From an uncultured Candidatus Saccharibacteria bacterium (GTDB taxonomy: Bacteria; Patescibacteriota; Saccharimonadia; Saccharimonadales; UBA4665): 53,976 bases of DNA. Position numbers and translations under genes: made by a program. Position 1 is the first letter of the stretch. Each line of letters opens with the position of its first letter. Location of the stretch: positions 1-53,976 of the forward strand of contig CALBGR010000010.1 of the NCBI GenBank assembly GCA_937892705.1, read 5' to 3'. The notes under the pieces are model-generated. The model had not been told where the DNA came from. It searched no databases and saw nothing but the letters and a program-made list of their open reading frames with translations. This document shows, piece after piece, positions 18,201-27,035 of this stretch.

Positions 18201-21200
18201 CAACGACTCGAATATTTTGGCTCGCACCCGTCAAGCCATTACCGCTAACATCTAACGTATAAGTACCGTTTGTGCCATCACGGTAATAAACACTGACACT
18301 TGACGCACCCTCAGCAAAAGGTACTAAAAGGGAACCGTTGGTCCATCCTGAAGAACCGTCTACTGAAAATTCACCAGTAGCGCTCGTTGTGTTAATGGTA
18401 AGCGCAAATCCATTTGGCGCACTTGCAGGGTTGTTGTACTGATCTTGAATCTCGATAGTAATCGGTTGTGATGCGGTATTTCTTGCAATGATTTGCGGAT
18501 TCGACGTATAGATATACTTCGCTGGCGCCGCAGCAACAATACTTGGCGTATATGAAACACGTCGTATCGGCACATCCGTTTGCGCAGCTTGGATAGTCAC
18601 ACTGCCTGCTTTGGTATCGCGATACAACACTGTCACATCACCAGTGCCAGCCGGAATATTCGTTGTCACTGACGTAGACCAAGAAGTGCCGTTTACTGAA
18701 AATTCACCAGTGACACTATCGGACCTTGTAAAGGTAATACTTACGGTATTGTCAGCTATTGTTGGATTGTTGAAGTCGTCCAAAAGCTCCACCTGAACTT
18801 CTTGCTCAACACCAGCAGTAAACTGGGGCGGAGCAGACTTGAAGCGCAGCTTACCATTATATGGCCCACCGATAACTTGAGGCGTAATTTGTCCACTGCC
18901 AAATTCAGTTGTTGAAGCAGTTATCGTTGGATTACCGCTTACAACGTCACGATAGTAGATAGAAGTGGTGCTTGTACCGGCATTAATTGTGCTATGGCCC
19001 ACAGATACCCATGGACCAGCTGGAATATTATTAAAGCCGCCACCACCACTCGTGCTGGTAAAGGCTACATCTACGGCATCAGTCGCAATGGTCACATTAC
19101 CATATATATCCTTCAAATACGCAGCCAGTTGCTTTGCCTCACCAGCACGTATTGGCTCGACTACCGGCAAGAAGCCAATTGCTACCGGATCACCTGGTCC
19201 AACGGTGATAGTAGTTTCACCTGGATCATACGGATCACCAAGCGGACTAATATCAGTTGCAGTTAACGTAAGCTGGCCAGCGGTAGTGTCAGAAACATAA
19301 ATAGTAACTGTTGCAGAACCGGCAGCAATCATAGTATCAAGCGTTTCGACTGGATCACTGCCACTTGGATCTGTACTGAAACGAGCTGTACCTGAATCAC
19401 TCGTCACACGCACCTGGATATTTTTTAGCGAGGTCACGTCATTACTGACTGAATCCTGTAAGTGCACAGTAACCGGCATCCACTCGCCAGCTGGTACTGC
19501 GGCGCTAGCCGTTACACCTAACTTTGTTGGCTCGCCTACGCCTATAGTTATTTGTTGTGAATCATTCGTCCAGCCAAAGTCAGGACCTGTACCCATATCA
19601 TCACGCATCGTAATGGTGTGGGTACCGGCAGTATTATCCCTGTAATACACGTTTGCCGAGGTTGCGCCCGCTTTTATAGTAATCTCAAACGGTGAACCAC
19701 TCGTCCAACCTGTCTCGCCATCTACTGAAAATTCACCGGTAATCGAATCGCTATATACATAAATTGTCGTATCATTAGCAACCGGAATAGGCAATCCGTC
19801 AATATCCTGCGTTTGAACAGTTATCGCCGAAGAATGACTATCGGCAGGGAAGCTTTGCGGTGGAGTAATGATCTTGAGCTTAGATATCGTACCAGCATTT
19901 GGTGGCGTAACGGTAATATCACACTGCGATCCAGTAATACTTGGATACTCTGTATCGGTAACAGTAACACACCATTCACCTTGGGTTCGCATCGTAACAC
20001 CGTTTACAAAAGTATGCATACCAAGCATTTCCGGCGTAAATGTAAAGTCTGCCGGCAATAGCGCGCCCTCGTCAGTTGAAGTGAAATGAACCGTACCAGT
20101 GTAGTCAGTTTGCGGTTGCCCCTGGTAATCGACTGCTTGGACAGTGATCGAACTTGGTACGCCAACCTGAACTGGGTCAGTGACACCAGTAACTAATAAT
20201 TTATAGCGCGGTCCGATAGTTTGCTGTTGTTGCACCTGTGTGCCACTTGGATCAGTTACAGTGATCGTCGGCGTACCTTGCAGATTGTCTTTATAGTAGA
20301 ACGTTACCGATGACTGACCAGCAGGCAAGACCACCGAATCATAATCCCATCGTGTCGATTCATCCTCGTCGAGATCACGAGCAAAGAAACCGCTCTCAGA
20401 GTCAGTTGCTAAGCTAAGCGTAATATCGTGAGTACTTGTAACCGGATCGCCGTTAGTGTCAAGCGCCTGAATAGTTAGTGCTCCCGGCTCAGTCGCAGCC
20501 ACATTAAGCGGATTATTCGTAAATGCGTAAGCAGCCGGCAAATATGTATATCCTTCCTCTAGAGTATCGTCACCTTCCGAAAACTCATCACTGACATGTA
20601 CATCTACAGCTCCTGGGGCATGCGGAGGAGTCTCTACATAAAGAGTTGTCGAATCGCGATAGCTTACAAGCGGAGCGGGTACGCCGCCAAAACTGACTGA
20701 AACATTGGAGTGCAATTCATATGCACGTAGCGAAGCACATCGAACCCATCCACTAGCACTATTGAAGTAAAGACGAATACCTGCAGCCAGCTCTCCATTA
20801 GGCAATGTTATCGCTCCTGTAGCATCACCTTCACCCGAACTCCACGCATTTGTAAGTTGATAATGGGTAACCCATGCACCATTTTGATACAACTGAATTT
20901 GCGCTTGACGAGGCGACGCATCACTACCACACTTAACCCACTCTATACGTCCGATTGTGTAGTATTTATCAAAAGCTGCTTGCACCCAGTTACCCGTACC
21001 CGAATTTGCTACCCAAACTGTATTATCATCATTATCAAAGGCGTAATCAGGATAATTGGTCAAATACGTTCTCGAAGCAGTTGCAGTTGCTCCAGCATAA
21101 ACAGAAGCAACATCGTCCTTAATTTTAGCGCTGAAGTTTGTACCAGTAACAGTGACGCCAGTACCTCCCTCCATGCTACCCATAGCCGGATTCACACTAG

Positions 21201-24200
21201 TGATTGTTAGAGGCGGCCGAATAAATTTGAAACCATCTTCTAATGTTCCTGTCTGTCCATCGATATTAGTAACACTGACATCGCTCCACCCGCCTTCGGT
21301 TACCGGCGTTACCACGCTCAATGTATTGCTATCAATAAATGTGACGCTCGCAGCTTCGATATCACCAAACTTTACGGTGGCACCCTCTCTAAAATTATCA
21401 CCCATTATCGTAACTGTATCGCCACCAGCTGAAGTACCACTGTTTGGATTGACTGATAGTATCTCAGGTGACGGAACATACTCAAAGCCATCACTAAGCG
21501 TACTAGTTTGGCCATCATAATTTGACACCACCACGTCGACAAAACCTGCGGCATGAGCCGGAATTGTAGCTGTGATTTCAGTAGAGCTAACAAACGTTAC
21601 GTTTGTAGCAGGGACACCGTCAAAAGTGACAGAAGAAAGATCAGATGAAGGATCAACAGTTTGCCAGTTGGTAATCCAAGACTGGTTGTAATAGTTCGGT
21701 TTTTGGCGAGAAATAGAAGTAGCATATATCTTAGCATTAACGTTATTGCCGATTATATACGCCATATCATTTACCACAACTATAGCCGAGGTTCGCATAG
21801 CAACCGGCAATGTACCTGCAGCAGTCCAGCTTGTAGGATCTGAGATAGGCGCAGAAAGAATGGTGTTGTACATAGACGAACCGGCACCACCACCGCCATA
21901 GAGATACATCCTATCTCCTATAGTAAGCAAGGAAGCTCCCTGTATTACTTGAGGCAGAGAGCCAATTTGACCTACTACAGTAGGGTTAGAGACGTGTGCA
22001 GAATAGATAACCGTACTAGCATTATTAAGACCTGACTTCCCGCCAAAAAGATAAATTCTATCTCCAATTACTGTTGCTGCTGAGTTTACTTCAGGTGCGC
22101 CATACGGCATACTACCTATTTGTGTCCATGTCGTTGGATCAGAGACATGCGCATAAAGAATAGGACGAGAAGACGTATTACCACCATAAATATAAAGTGC
22201 ATCGCCTACAACTAAAACATTAAAGCTATATATGGACACAGGTAGCTTTTTGCCTGTATCTATCCAATTTGTTGGGTCAGAGACTGGAGCAGAGAAAATA
22301 GTGTCAGTTAGTCCTCCCGTAGCCGAGCGGCCACCAAACATATAAATTGTATCTCCTATGACAGCTATAGCACTCCGGAACCGCGGAGAAGGTAACCGTT
22401 TGCCCGTATCCGTTAAGTTTGTTGGGTCAGAGACTGGAGCAGAGAAAATAAAATCACTTGCACCTCCTCCTCCCGTGCCTATAGTAGCACCCCCAAATAC
22501 GTAAATCCGATCTCCTATAACAGCTACTTGGTTTTGATTATCTCCAAACAGACTTAGACCCCCAGGCAATACACCTCCTGTGTCTGTCCATACATTTGAA
22601 ATACTATTTTGCGGAATAAAGTCACTGCCGTGTATCGTGACATTCATACCGCCTTCAAGCGGTCCTATTTGAGGATTTACACTTGATACAACCGGTGGTA
22701 AATTAAGGTAAGTAAACCCGTTTGCTAATGTTGCAGATTGACCACCAGGATTTATAACGGTAACGTCATAAGAACCAGCCACATTTGCTGGAACAGTTGC
22801 AAGCAAAGTGCTGCTATTCACGTATGTAACACTTGTAGCATCAATGCCGCCAATTCTTACCGTCGCACCATTCTGGAAGTTAACACCAGTTACCGTAACC
22901 ACATCACCTCCTGCTGTTGAACCGCTGTCTGGAGTAACTGACACTATCTCAGGTGGTGCAACATACTCAAAACCATCGGTGAGTGTGCTTGGTTGCCCGA
23001 AGTAACTACCCACCGTGACATCAACAAAACCCGCAGCATGAGGCGGAATCGTAGCCTTAAGCTCAGTAGGACTCACATACGTAACATTAGTAGCAGGAAC
23101 ATTATTGAAAGTAGCCGAGTAGAAGTCAGCCTGAAGAGGCATAGTACTCCAAGTAGTCGTCCAAGGGTTATCGTATACATTAGGACGTGTTTGCGTTACA
23201 CTCGTCCTCACTACCGCGTTTGCTCCAATACCTGTTCCTGTTCCACCAAAGAGATAGATGCTGTCACCAATAGTAAGAGCACGCATACTATAACGCCCTG
23301 AAGGTAATGACTTACCGGTGTTTGTCCATGTAGTAGGATCGGAAATATTCGCAGCATATACTATGTTATTCTGGGAAAACATGGTAGTTCCACCGAGTAA
23401 ATAAACAGTGTCATTTACCACCCGAACTTCAGCAAGGCTCAGTTGTGTTGGTAGTGTTTTGCCAGTATTGGTCCAATTCGTTGGATCAGAGACCGGAGCA
23501 GAGAAGATAGTAGCACTACTTGAATTTGCTGCATTAGTAGTTAGGCCACCTAGTGCATAAATCCTTTCCTTATTCATCACCATCTGAAAACCCTGAATAG
23601 AACCAGGTAAATGCAACGTACCGCCGCTTTCCGCTGTAACATTGGTCCAATTCGTTGGATCAGAGACCGGAGCAGAGAAGATAGTATTTGTAGTTGTTGC
23701 TCCATTACCACCAGCAAAGTAATATACCGTATCATGTATAATTCTCACTCCTCCCGCCATACGTGGCTGAGGCAGGCGAGCTGCAGGATTGGTTGCTGTA
23801 AGGTTTGTCCAATTCGTTGGATCGGTAATTGGTGCCGCAAAAATATTGTCAGTGACTGCACCATTCAACTGTCCACCAAACATATATATTGTGTCGCCAA
23901 TAACTTCTAGATTTGAATTAGCTATCGTACCAGGGAGTGATTTACCGGTATAAGTCCAGTTCGTTGGGTTAGAAACTGGCGCAGAGTAGATTGCAGCAGA
24001 ACCTGATCCGCCAAATATGTATGCCTTGTCATCAATAACTGCTGTTTGAAACGCCGTAATAGCAGGCAAACCGCTTGCTGCAACATTAGACCATGTATTT
24101 GTTGTACTGTTAGGCGGAATAAAGCCTGAACCATTAATAGTTACTTCTAGCCCACCAGACACAGGACCTTGATCTGGGGTAATACTTGTAATATCTGGCG

Positions 24201-26187
24201 CGGGAGTAATATAGGTAAAACCAGCGCTCAGTCTTGCTTTTTCACCATCTGGATTAGTTACTGTTATACTTTTTTCTCCGATCGTATGTGGTGGAGTGAC
24301 AGCTATAAGCGTACTACTGTTGACGTAAGTAACACTTGCAGCGTCAAATTCGCCAAACTTTACGGTGGCACCCTCTCTAAAATTATCACCAATTATCGTA
24401 ACTGTATCGCCACCAGCAATAGAACCAGAACTTGGAGTTGCACTACTTACTGACGGAGGCGGCAAATATTCAAAACCGTTTTCAAGCGTTGCGATTTGAC
24501 CGTCGTAGCTAATAACCTTTACGTCAACAAAGCCTGCAGCGTGTGCCGGCACCGTAGCGATCGCTGTTGTACTGCTTATTGCTTGAACATTTGTCGCAGG
24601 CACTCCGCCAAATTCAATTCCTAGAACTACTGTTGGCCGGTCAGTAATCCATGGCAAGTTGTATATATTCGGCTTATCGCCCGTAACAGGCGCTGAGTAA
24701 ATATCTGCACCAGCATAGAGGTACATCTTATCACCAATCAGTGCCCAGGCTGCATTAGTCGCATTAAAAGGTAAGGTAATACCAGTATTTGTCCACGTTG
24801 TTGGGTCTGAAAGGGACGCTGAGTAAATGCTACTACCGGTATATATGTACAATTTATCACCAACTACACCTAACGAAGAGCCTGTGCTGCTTGTAGAGAT
24901 AGTACCAGGCAACGTCTTGCCAGTATCGGTCCACGTAGCCGGGTTTGCGGTAGAAGCGGTAAATATTTTGTTGCCTGCATATAAATAAATAGCAGAACCA
25001 ATTTTTACTATCAAAGGATAGCGTTGTGCCCCAGGCGTAGTCTTACCGGTATTCGTCCACGTCAGTGGATCTGCTGTAGAAGCAGCATAAATCAGCCCCT
25101 GAGCTGTTATGTAGTACATTGTGTCGTCGACCATATAAAGGCCTGCCCCTTCGCCACCTATAGGCATAGATGCGCCTGTAGTACTCCAAGTGGTAGGGTC
25201 AGATACAGGAGCACGCCAAATACCTGACGTGTAGCCGCCGCCAAACATGTAAACATAGTCTCCTATGACAGCTATTTGGGTACAGCACTGGAAGTTCGGC
25301 AGTGTTTTGCCGGTATTGGTCATATTTGTAGGATCAGAAACCGGGGCAGAGTAAATTCTGTTTGTAAATGGACCAGAACCACCAAATAGATAAACTTTGT
25401 CACCGATAACTGCAAGCGAACGATGATTTGCAGTACTGGTAGTAGTACCCACATGTGTCCAGCTATTTGTCGTTGTATCATACGGTGTAAGCTCTGGCGT
25501 AAAATTGTTTCCTGTAATCGTAACATTGATGCCGCCAGATACAGGACCAACCGCAGGATCCACATCTGTAATCACAGGAGCTGGAAGCGTATATACGGTT
25601 AATGTGATTTTTTGCAATTCAACACGCTGGGTACCATTAGACCTAAAGTATGCTCGAATATATAAATTACCTCCGCCAAATTGAGCAGCAAATTCATCTA
25701 AGTGATCATTAAGTTCAGCTGCAGTATTGGCGTCATAGATTGTATTGCTCGCAGTTATAGTTACCCAAGTGGAGCCGTTCCACCAATACCAAGTGTCACC
25801 ATCTGGACTTAAGCGATAGGTAACCTGTCCTTCATTGTTTTCACCTAAGGTCTGCGTGAAACCACCGAGGTTAACGTAGCTAATGGGGTTTGTACTCGTA
25901 ACATATGGCGCGTCAGTTGAATACGTACCGCCACCTAGGTCTACCAACTGCAATACGCCACCACTATTTTGAATCAGAGAAGGGTTGGAAATGGTAAAAC
26001 TGCCAGCATCAAGCGTTTTCTGACTTACCTGTGGTTTCGCAGTGTCTGTTTGCTGCTTATCAGCAAGCGAAACAATCAATGCTACCGCAGCAGCAAAGAG
26101 CACAAAACAGGTCAAAAACGCTATTCCACGAATGGTTCGCGCCTTCTCACCGAATCCAGTAATAGTTTTATGTAATTTTACTTTCAA
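12217..26187 (-). CDS. Giant surface protein with C-terminal histidine kinase
   Basis: A 4656-residue protein in one unbroken frame. TTG 26187 is the only sensible start: in-frame stops lie directly upstream and the signal anchor (IRGIAFLTCFVLFAAAVALIV, 19-43 region) follows. Then come IPT/TIG domains (ITSVTPDxGPxSGG type), many Kelch-like units (GDKVYLFGG, SAPVSDPTNWT), a discoidin-like domain (about 1690-1830), some 15 or more Ig-like repeats of about 110-130 residues (to about 3800), a further beta region, and a Gly/Ser/Asp-rich linker (about 4160-4230). After a membrane helix (about 4235-4255) lies a HisKA H-box, HYLRTPI with H4292; then two more helices (about 4367-4387 and 4398-4417), a second HisKA-like coil without the His, and HATPase_c with N-box N4559, DNGPGF and GLGLDL. 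It is probably a membrane sensor that signals surface contact; no response regulator lies nearby. The TPR gene is 61 bases upstream. Confidence 0.9.
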   Translation of the reverse strand: MKVKLHKTITGFGEKARTIRGIAFLTCFVLFAAAVALIVSLADKQQTDTAKPQVSQKTLDAGSFTISNPSLIQNSGGVLQLVDLGGGTYSTDAPYVTSTNPISYVNLGGFTQTLGENNEGQVTYRLSPDGDTWYWWNGSTWVTITASNTIYDANTAAELNDHLDEFAAQFGGGNLYIRAYFRSNGTQRVELQKITLTVYTLPAPVITDVDPAVGPVSGGINVTITGNNFTPELTPYDTTTNSWTHVGTTTSTANHRSLAVIGDKVYLFGGSGPFTNRIYSAPVSDPTNMTNTGKTLPNFQCCTQIAVIGDYVYMFGGGYTSGIWRAPVSDPTTWSTTGASMPIGGEGAGLYMVDDTMYYITAQGLIYAASTADPLTWTNTGKTTPGAQRYPLIVKIGSAIYLYAGNKIFTASTANPATWTDTGKTLPGTISTSSTGSSLGVVGDKLYIYTGSSIYSASLSDPTTWTNTGITLPFNATNAAWALIGDKMYLYAGADIYSAPVTGDKPNIYNLPWITDRPTVVLGIEFGGVPATNVQAISSTTAIATVPAHAAGFVDVKVISYDGQIATLENGFEYLPPPSVSSATPSSGSIAGGDTVTIIGDNFREGATVKFGEFDAASVTYVNSSTLIAVTPPHTIGEKSITVTNPDGEKARLSAGFTYITPAPDITSITPDQGPVSGGLEVTINGSGFIPPNSTTNTWSNVAASGLPAITAFQTAVIDDKAYIFGGSGSAAIYSAPVSNPTNWTYTGKSLPGTIANSNLEVIGDTIYMFGGQLNGAVTDNIFAAPITDPTNWTNLTATNPAARLPQPRMAGGVRIIHDTVYYFAGGNGATTTNTIFSAPVSDPTNWTNVTAESGGTLHLPGSIQGFQMVMNKERIYALGGLTTNAANSSSATIFSAPVSDPTNWTNTGKTLPTQLSLAEVRVVNDTVYLLGGTTMFSQNNIVYAANISDPTTWTNTGKSLPSGRYSMRALTIGDSIYLFGGTGTGIGANAVVRTSVTQTRPNVYDNPWTTTWSTMPLQADFYSATFNNVPATNVTYVSPTELKATIPPHAAGFVDVTVGSYFGQPSTLTDGFEYVAPPEIVSVTPDSGSTAGGDVVTVTGVNFQNGATVRIGGIDATSVTYVNSSTLLATVPANVAGSYDVTVINPGGQSATLANGFTYLNLPPVVSSVNPQIGPLEGGMNVTIHGSDFIPQNSISNVWTDTGGVLPGGLSLFGDNQNQVAVIGDRIYVFGGATIGTGGGGASDFIFSAPVSDPTNLTDTGKRLPSPRFRSAIAVIGDTIYMFGGRSATGGLTDTIFSAPVSDPTNWIDTGKKLPVSIYSFNVLVVGDALYIYGGNTSSRPILYAHVSDPTTWTQIGSMPYGAPEVNSAATVIGDRIYLFGGKSGLNNASTVIYSAHVSNPTVVGQIGSLPQVIQGASLLTIGDRMYLYGGGGAGSSMYNTILSAPISDPTSWTAAGTLPVAMRTSAIVVVNDMAYIIGNNVNAKIYATSISRQKPNYYNQSWITNWQTVDPSSDLSSVTFDGVPATNVTFVSSTEITATIPAHAAGFVDVVVSNYDGQTSTLSDGFEYVPSPEILSVNPNSGTSAGGDTVTIMGDNFREGATVKFGDIEAASVTFIDSNTLSVVTPVTEGGWSDVSVTNIDGQTGTLEDGFKFIRPPLTITSVNPAMGSMEGGTGVTVTGTNFSAKIKDDVASVYAGATATASRTYLTNYPDYAFDNDDNTVWVANSGTGNWVQAAFDKYYTIGRIEWVKCGSDASPRQAQIQLYQNGAWVTHYQLTNAWSSGEGDATGAITLPNGELAAGIRLYFNSASGWVRCASLRAYELHSNVSVSFGGVPAPLVSYRDSTTLYVETPPHAPGAVDVHVSDEFSEGDDTLEEGYTYLPAAYAFTNNPLNVAATEPGALTIQALDTNGDPVTSTHDITLSLATDSESGFFARDLDEDESTRWDYDSVVLPAGQSSVTFYYKDNLQGTPTITVTDPSGTQVQQQQTIGPRYKLLVTGVTDPVQVGVPSSITVQAVDYQGQPQTDYTGTVHFTSTDEGALLPADFTFTPEMLGMHTFVNGVTMRTQGEWCVTVTDTEYPSITGSQCDITVTPPNAGTISKLKIITPPQSFPADSHSSAITVQTQDIDGLPIPVANDTTIYVYSDSITGEFSVDGETGWTSGSPFEITIKAGATSANVYYRDNTAGTHTITMRDDMGTGPDFGWTNDSQQITIGVGEPTKLGVTASAAVPAGEWMPVTVHLQDSVSNDVTSLKNIQVRVTSDSGTARFSTDPSGSDPVETLDTMIAAGSATVTIYVSDTTAGQLTLTATDISPLGDPYDPGETTITVGPGDPVAIGFLPVVEPIRAGEAKQLAAYLKDIYGNVTIATDAVDVAFTSTSGGGGFNNIPAGPWVSVGHSTINAGTSTTSIYYRDVVSGNPTITASTTEFGSGQITPQVIGGPYNGKLRFKSAPPQFTAGVEQEVQVELLDDFNNPTIADNTVSITFTRSDSVTGEFSVNGTSWSTSVTTNIPAGTGDVTVLYRDTKAGSVTIQAAQTDVPIRRVSYTPSIVAAAPAKYIYTSNPQIIARNTASQPITIEIQDQYNNPASAPNGFALTINTTSATGEFSVDGSSGWTNGSLLVPFAEGASSVSVYYRDGTNGTYTLDVSGNGLTGASQNIRVVEALPNKIVLLSSGNAIAGEPIAVTLKTQSNDGIDVPVPEDTMFNLSGIGEFSLTATPWNATTSVTLNENESEITLYYRSTQAGIHTITASETPSKGWTDGTTDIVVGGAEIYRFSFTTKPSSVPVTEVSGVFTVSALDIYGNITTPSSDTTVYLYTTSGAGSFAVNAAGPWDVTSLVIPTGGSTASFYYRDMTLGTPIITASDKNPLESPDEDILNATTTIDVIGQQASKLAFTTAPQIITAGELSSAITIQLQKEDGTPAIQGSDVTFTLENAGMDDNLIYFAVPDMGSVPITQVMIPRGASSVSFYATGSKAGVKEIHPYVFNYPGVGLIHTRQDLTIEAAKPESLVFTTPPQTIHAGEASAQMKVELRDVFDNVAKAQTDITVNFASNCVAGEFSLADGGAWNTITSAIIPAGQSEIYFYFRSMSSGTCTMTLSSTDLSSAEQDIEVVYGVAVALDFISAPQTIVAGQNSDTITVSTKDIYGNVTPIDEDTTIYFSTSSPTGQFSQDSVVIPAGQSSASVTYRDMAPGTPTLYARDQDNGTDTGLIDASQGITITAGTPTKFAFVPDTFNIVAGQLQQLKIELRNEYDAPFATDTNKTIDLSTDVASGEFRASGSLNAPVITQATIPAGQSSVTVYYRQTTAAAANLSASDPDAGLSNGTAVATVFSDSLKGMQFVTSPQTLEANQPSSAMTVMAVDEFGNATEFAPTPMTLYLYSSSPSAKFYSNANMTQEITSITILGEDRQTITFYYRDAALGTATITVSDRNPLDSPDTGLKNATQTVTIVPGTPAKLGIVGGQAELERGGTDGPNYVVLRNAYDIEINTLNNQTVYLSSTSNTAEFSASANGPWQNILSVVIPAGQSRAEFYYRDDHTLGAATMIASDVAPPEVPDTGLINGTKNITVVSGPFAQLGFTTAPQTITARHPSNIMTVQALNRYGKPTTVTANTTLYLRSDSASGEFATSPSGPWGISSVIMTAGDSTVSFYYRDSREGTPTIRVSNSLSTNPSEVIAVTQQQTIERQVLSHFLVTNISDPQYQGNPSSVVVAAVDAENYVIDWYDGTITFSASDNDAILPGSYTFNPSKDKGIHTFVNSVAFMSPGEKTVTVTDTNGITGQQTGITVLGNVAGPPAKLVFITPSSPMSVTKNQASEVITVQIQDGANMPTNAGPGGFPVRLTSSSGTGEFALSPSGPWQSAATFTIPEGLSYLNLYYRDSSVGQSQITASDWTGGVDNPAITNAMLDVIVNALQINSSQQTSSRNFANNFVTNPLFFAYNEQGDVTGRASFTAEAREERDGSLRPVNWQLTWRNSAGAIIGQQTAENTANISYNPSDVTARAGDDPFTLDIQAIDPNTEEVSGATRSVVVSPWQAKAVAPSSYIAGDLLTITVESRQHQNLADAPQGVVEIVTDSLQSTGIYVPLTSAQHTDTGSYDASMISPALAVGQTYRALVRLLDPSGDILAEALSAPFQVQEHTGGGEGPDTEDDSGATGPSGPGSGSRDTQGGDSSSTGDGSGSGPTDQPTGSDDRGGGIASPNQNKSSSGGDGSDSSSALSTLMTSLGKSLKRFLQTPAAPVVISNSLFGFVIAMAVILLWQAWRELRQVRLLVAILEREKRTAEDKDNFLQLCAHYLRTPITIIASSSELLVAKMGDQYKESVQTLNKIVKSLQQKAEQLISQTAGSAELQAIVAPNIEVERRKLYTNPLFWLPVVLSIVLTLLGNWAVSAIGSQSVSASVLLEQIAIGTIAIILLYTGLRLRAMRRRRKQMLADALQRRAALDQAKNKFVKDTYDLLADDVYLLAELQSKLPSEEKFVEMLGSGTARLEKLMDKFKLFTSVDSTKINVSAFTTTQLVNQALGELSEELRRKEITVDRHGQSITMQQDAALFERVVSSVLANAAEFNNQGGVIDIETRQRKNLATVVIRDNGPGFKQDPEQLFEAFKRGDSSLDFTHEGLGLDLYLDRLIMRHLGGDIRARNIPGGGAEVELRLPVLAQ
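23467..23512 (-). repeat. 46-bp perfect direct repeat, copy 1, in the Kelch-like region
   Basis: Identical to 23641-23686 and encodes the SAPVSDPTNWTN unit of the giant protein. Diverged copies occur near 22265 and 22420. It points to recent duplication or conversion between units. Confidence 0.9.
23641..23686 (-). repeat. 46-bp perfect direct repeat, copy 2
   Basis: Second copy of the repeat at 23467-23512, 174 bases apart start to start. Confidence 0.9.
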
Positions 26188-26248
26188 TTTTTATTACACA
26201 ACTCTTTCTGGGTAGCATCAATAACTACCTTAAACTTATACAAGTTTT

Positions 26249-26929
26249 CTATTTATCAATACGGGCTAGATTAGCCTGAATAGTCTTATTTTCAGGATTA
26301 GCAGCCTGAGCTGACTTTAACACCTGTTTAGCACTTGCAATATCACCTTTCTTCTCGTATGCAAGCGCAAGCAACACTTGTAGCTGAGGGTCATTCGGGA
26401 TTTCTTTCAAGGCTTGACGATAAGTATCAATCGCATCATCTGCCTTATTCAGGCTATAAAGCTGTATATTTGCCAGATTAGTATACGGGTTTATAAGCTT
26501 AGGATTTGCAGCAATTGCTTTTTTGTATGCATCTACGGCAGCATCATAATCACCTAGGTCACGGTGGACATTTGCCAGATTATTATAGGTTGTCGCATCT
26601 TTTCGAATACGAAGCGCTCGCTCGTAGCGGGTTTTAGCTTCTTTTACGTTGCCGGTAGCATATAAAGCCACTGCATAATCTCGCTGCGCTTCAAAGCTTG
26701 AAGGATTTTTCTCTGCTTTTTCTTTTAGTGAAGGTAGCTGTGCCTTGAACTGTCGCGCAATTGGATTTTTCGGCTGATCAGACACCGTCTTTGACCGTGA
26801 GTTTTCAATTATCCAGCCAGTGAGCCCAGAAATAACAAGCACACCAGCAAGAGATATTACAAAAGATTTCCTTGGATGCCTGAGAATCCAAGTCCTAAAA
26901 TCTTGCCAAGATTTAGCAATTTTACCCAC
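26249..26929 (-). CDS. TPR-repeat membrane protein
   Basis: A 226-residue protein anchored by one N-terminal helix (FVISLAGVLVISGLTGWII, about 24-42), with tetratricopeptide repeats in the rest: units such as ATTYNNLANVHRDLGDYDAA, LINPYTNLANIQLYSLNKAD and PQLQVLLALAYEKKGDIASA show the TPR pattern (W/L-G-Y-A-F-A-P). GTG 26929 is chosen as start: GGGGGA lies about 6 bases before it and no ATG occurs before the anchor. TPRs bind other proteins. It ends 61 bases before the giant kinase gene on the same strand, so the two probably share an mRNA and may form a membrane complex. Confidence 0.85.
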   Translation of the reverse strand: MGKIAKSWQDFRTWILRHPRKSFVISLAGVLVISGLTGWIIENSRSKTVSDQPKNPIARQFKAQLPSLKEKAEKNPSSFEAQRDYAVALYATGNVKEAKTRYERALRIRKDATTYNNLANVHRDLGDYDAAVDAYKKAIAANPKLINPYTNLANIQLYSLNKADDAIDTYRQALKEIPNDPQLQVLLALAYEKKGDIASAKQVLKSAQAANPENKTIQANLARIDK

Positions 26930-27018
26930 AAATCCCCCTTATAAAAGAAATTATTTATAAGCATAAGTATATCAAAATTCATTTGTCAGGAAAATAGTGT
27001 TTTCCCATATTATGCTGT

Positions 27019-27026
27019 TATACTAT
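27019..27026 (+). promoter_or_regulatory. -10 region of the ABC-2 exporter operon
   Basis: Overlapping TATACT (27019-27024) and TACTAT (27021-27026), 9-11 bases before ATG 27036; supports that start over an in-frame ATG at 26997, which lies upstream of the promoter. Confidence 0.5.
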
Positions 27027-27035
27027 ACAAAGTAT

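Noticed and set aside
12217..26187. The giant gene might be an artefact of joined contigs.
   Set aside because: The frame is open for 14 kb, repeat families grade smoothly from one end to the other, and the kinase, linker and anchors are in the order expected of one membrane protein. Kept as real, with read checks advised in the finding.
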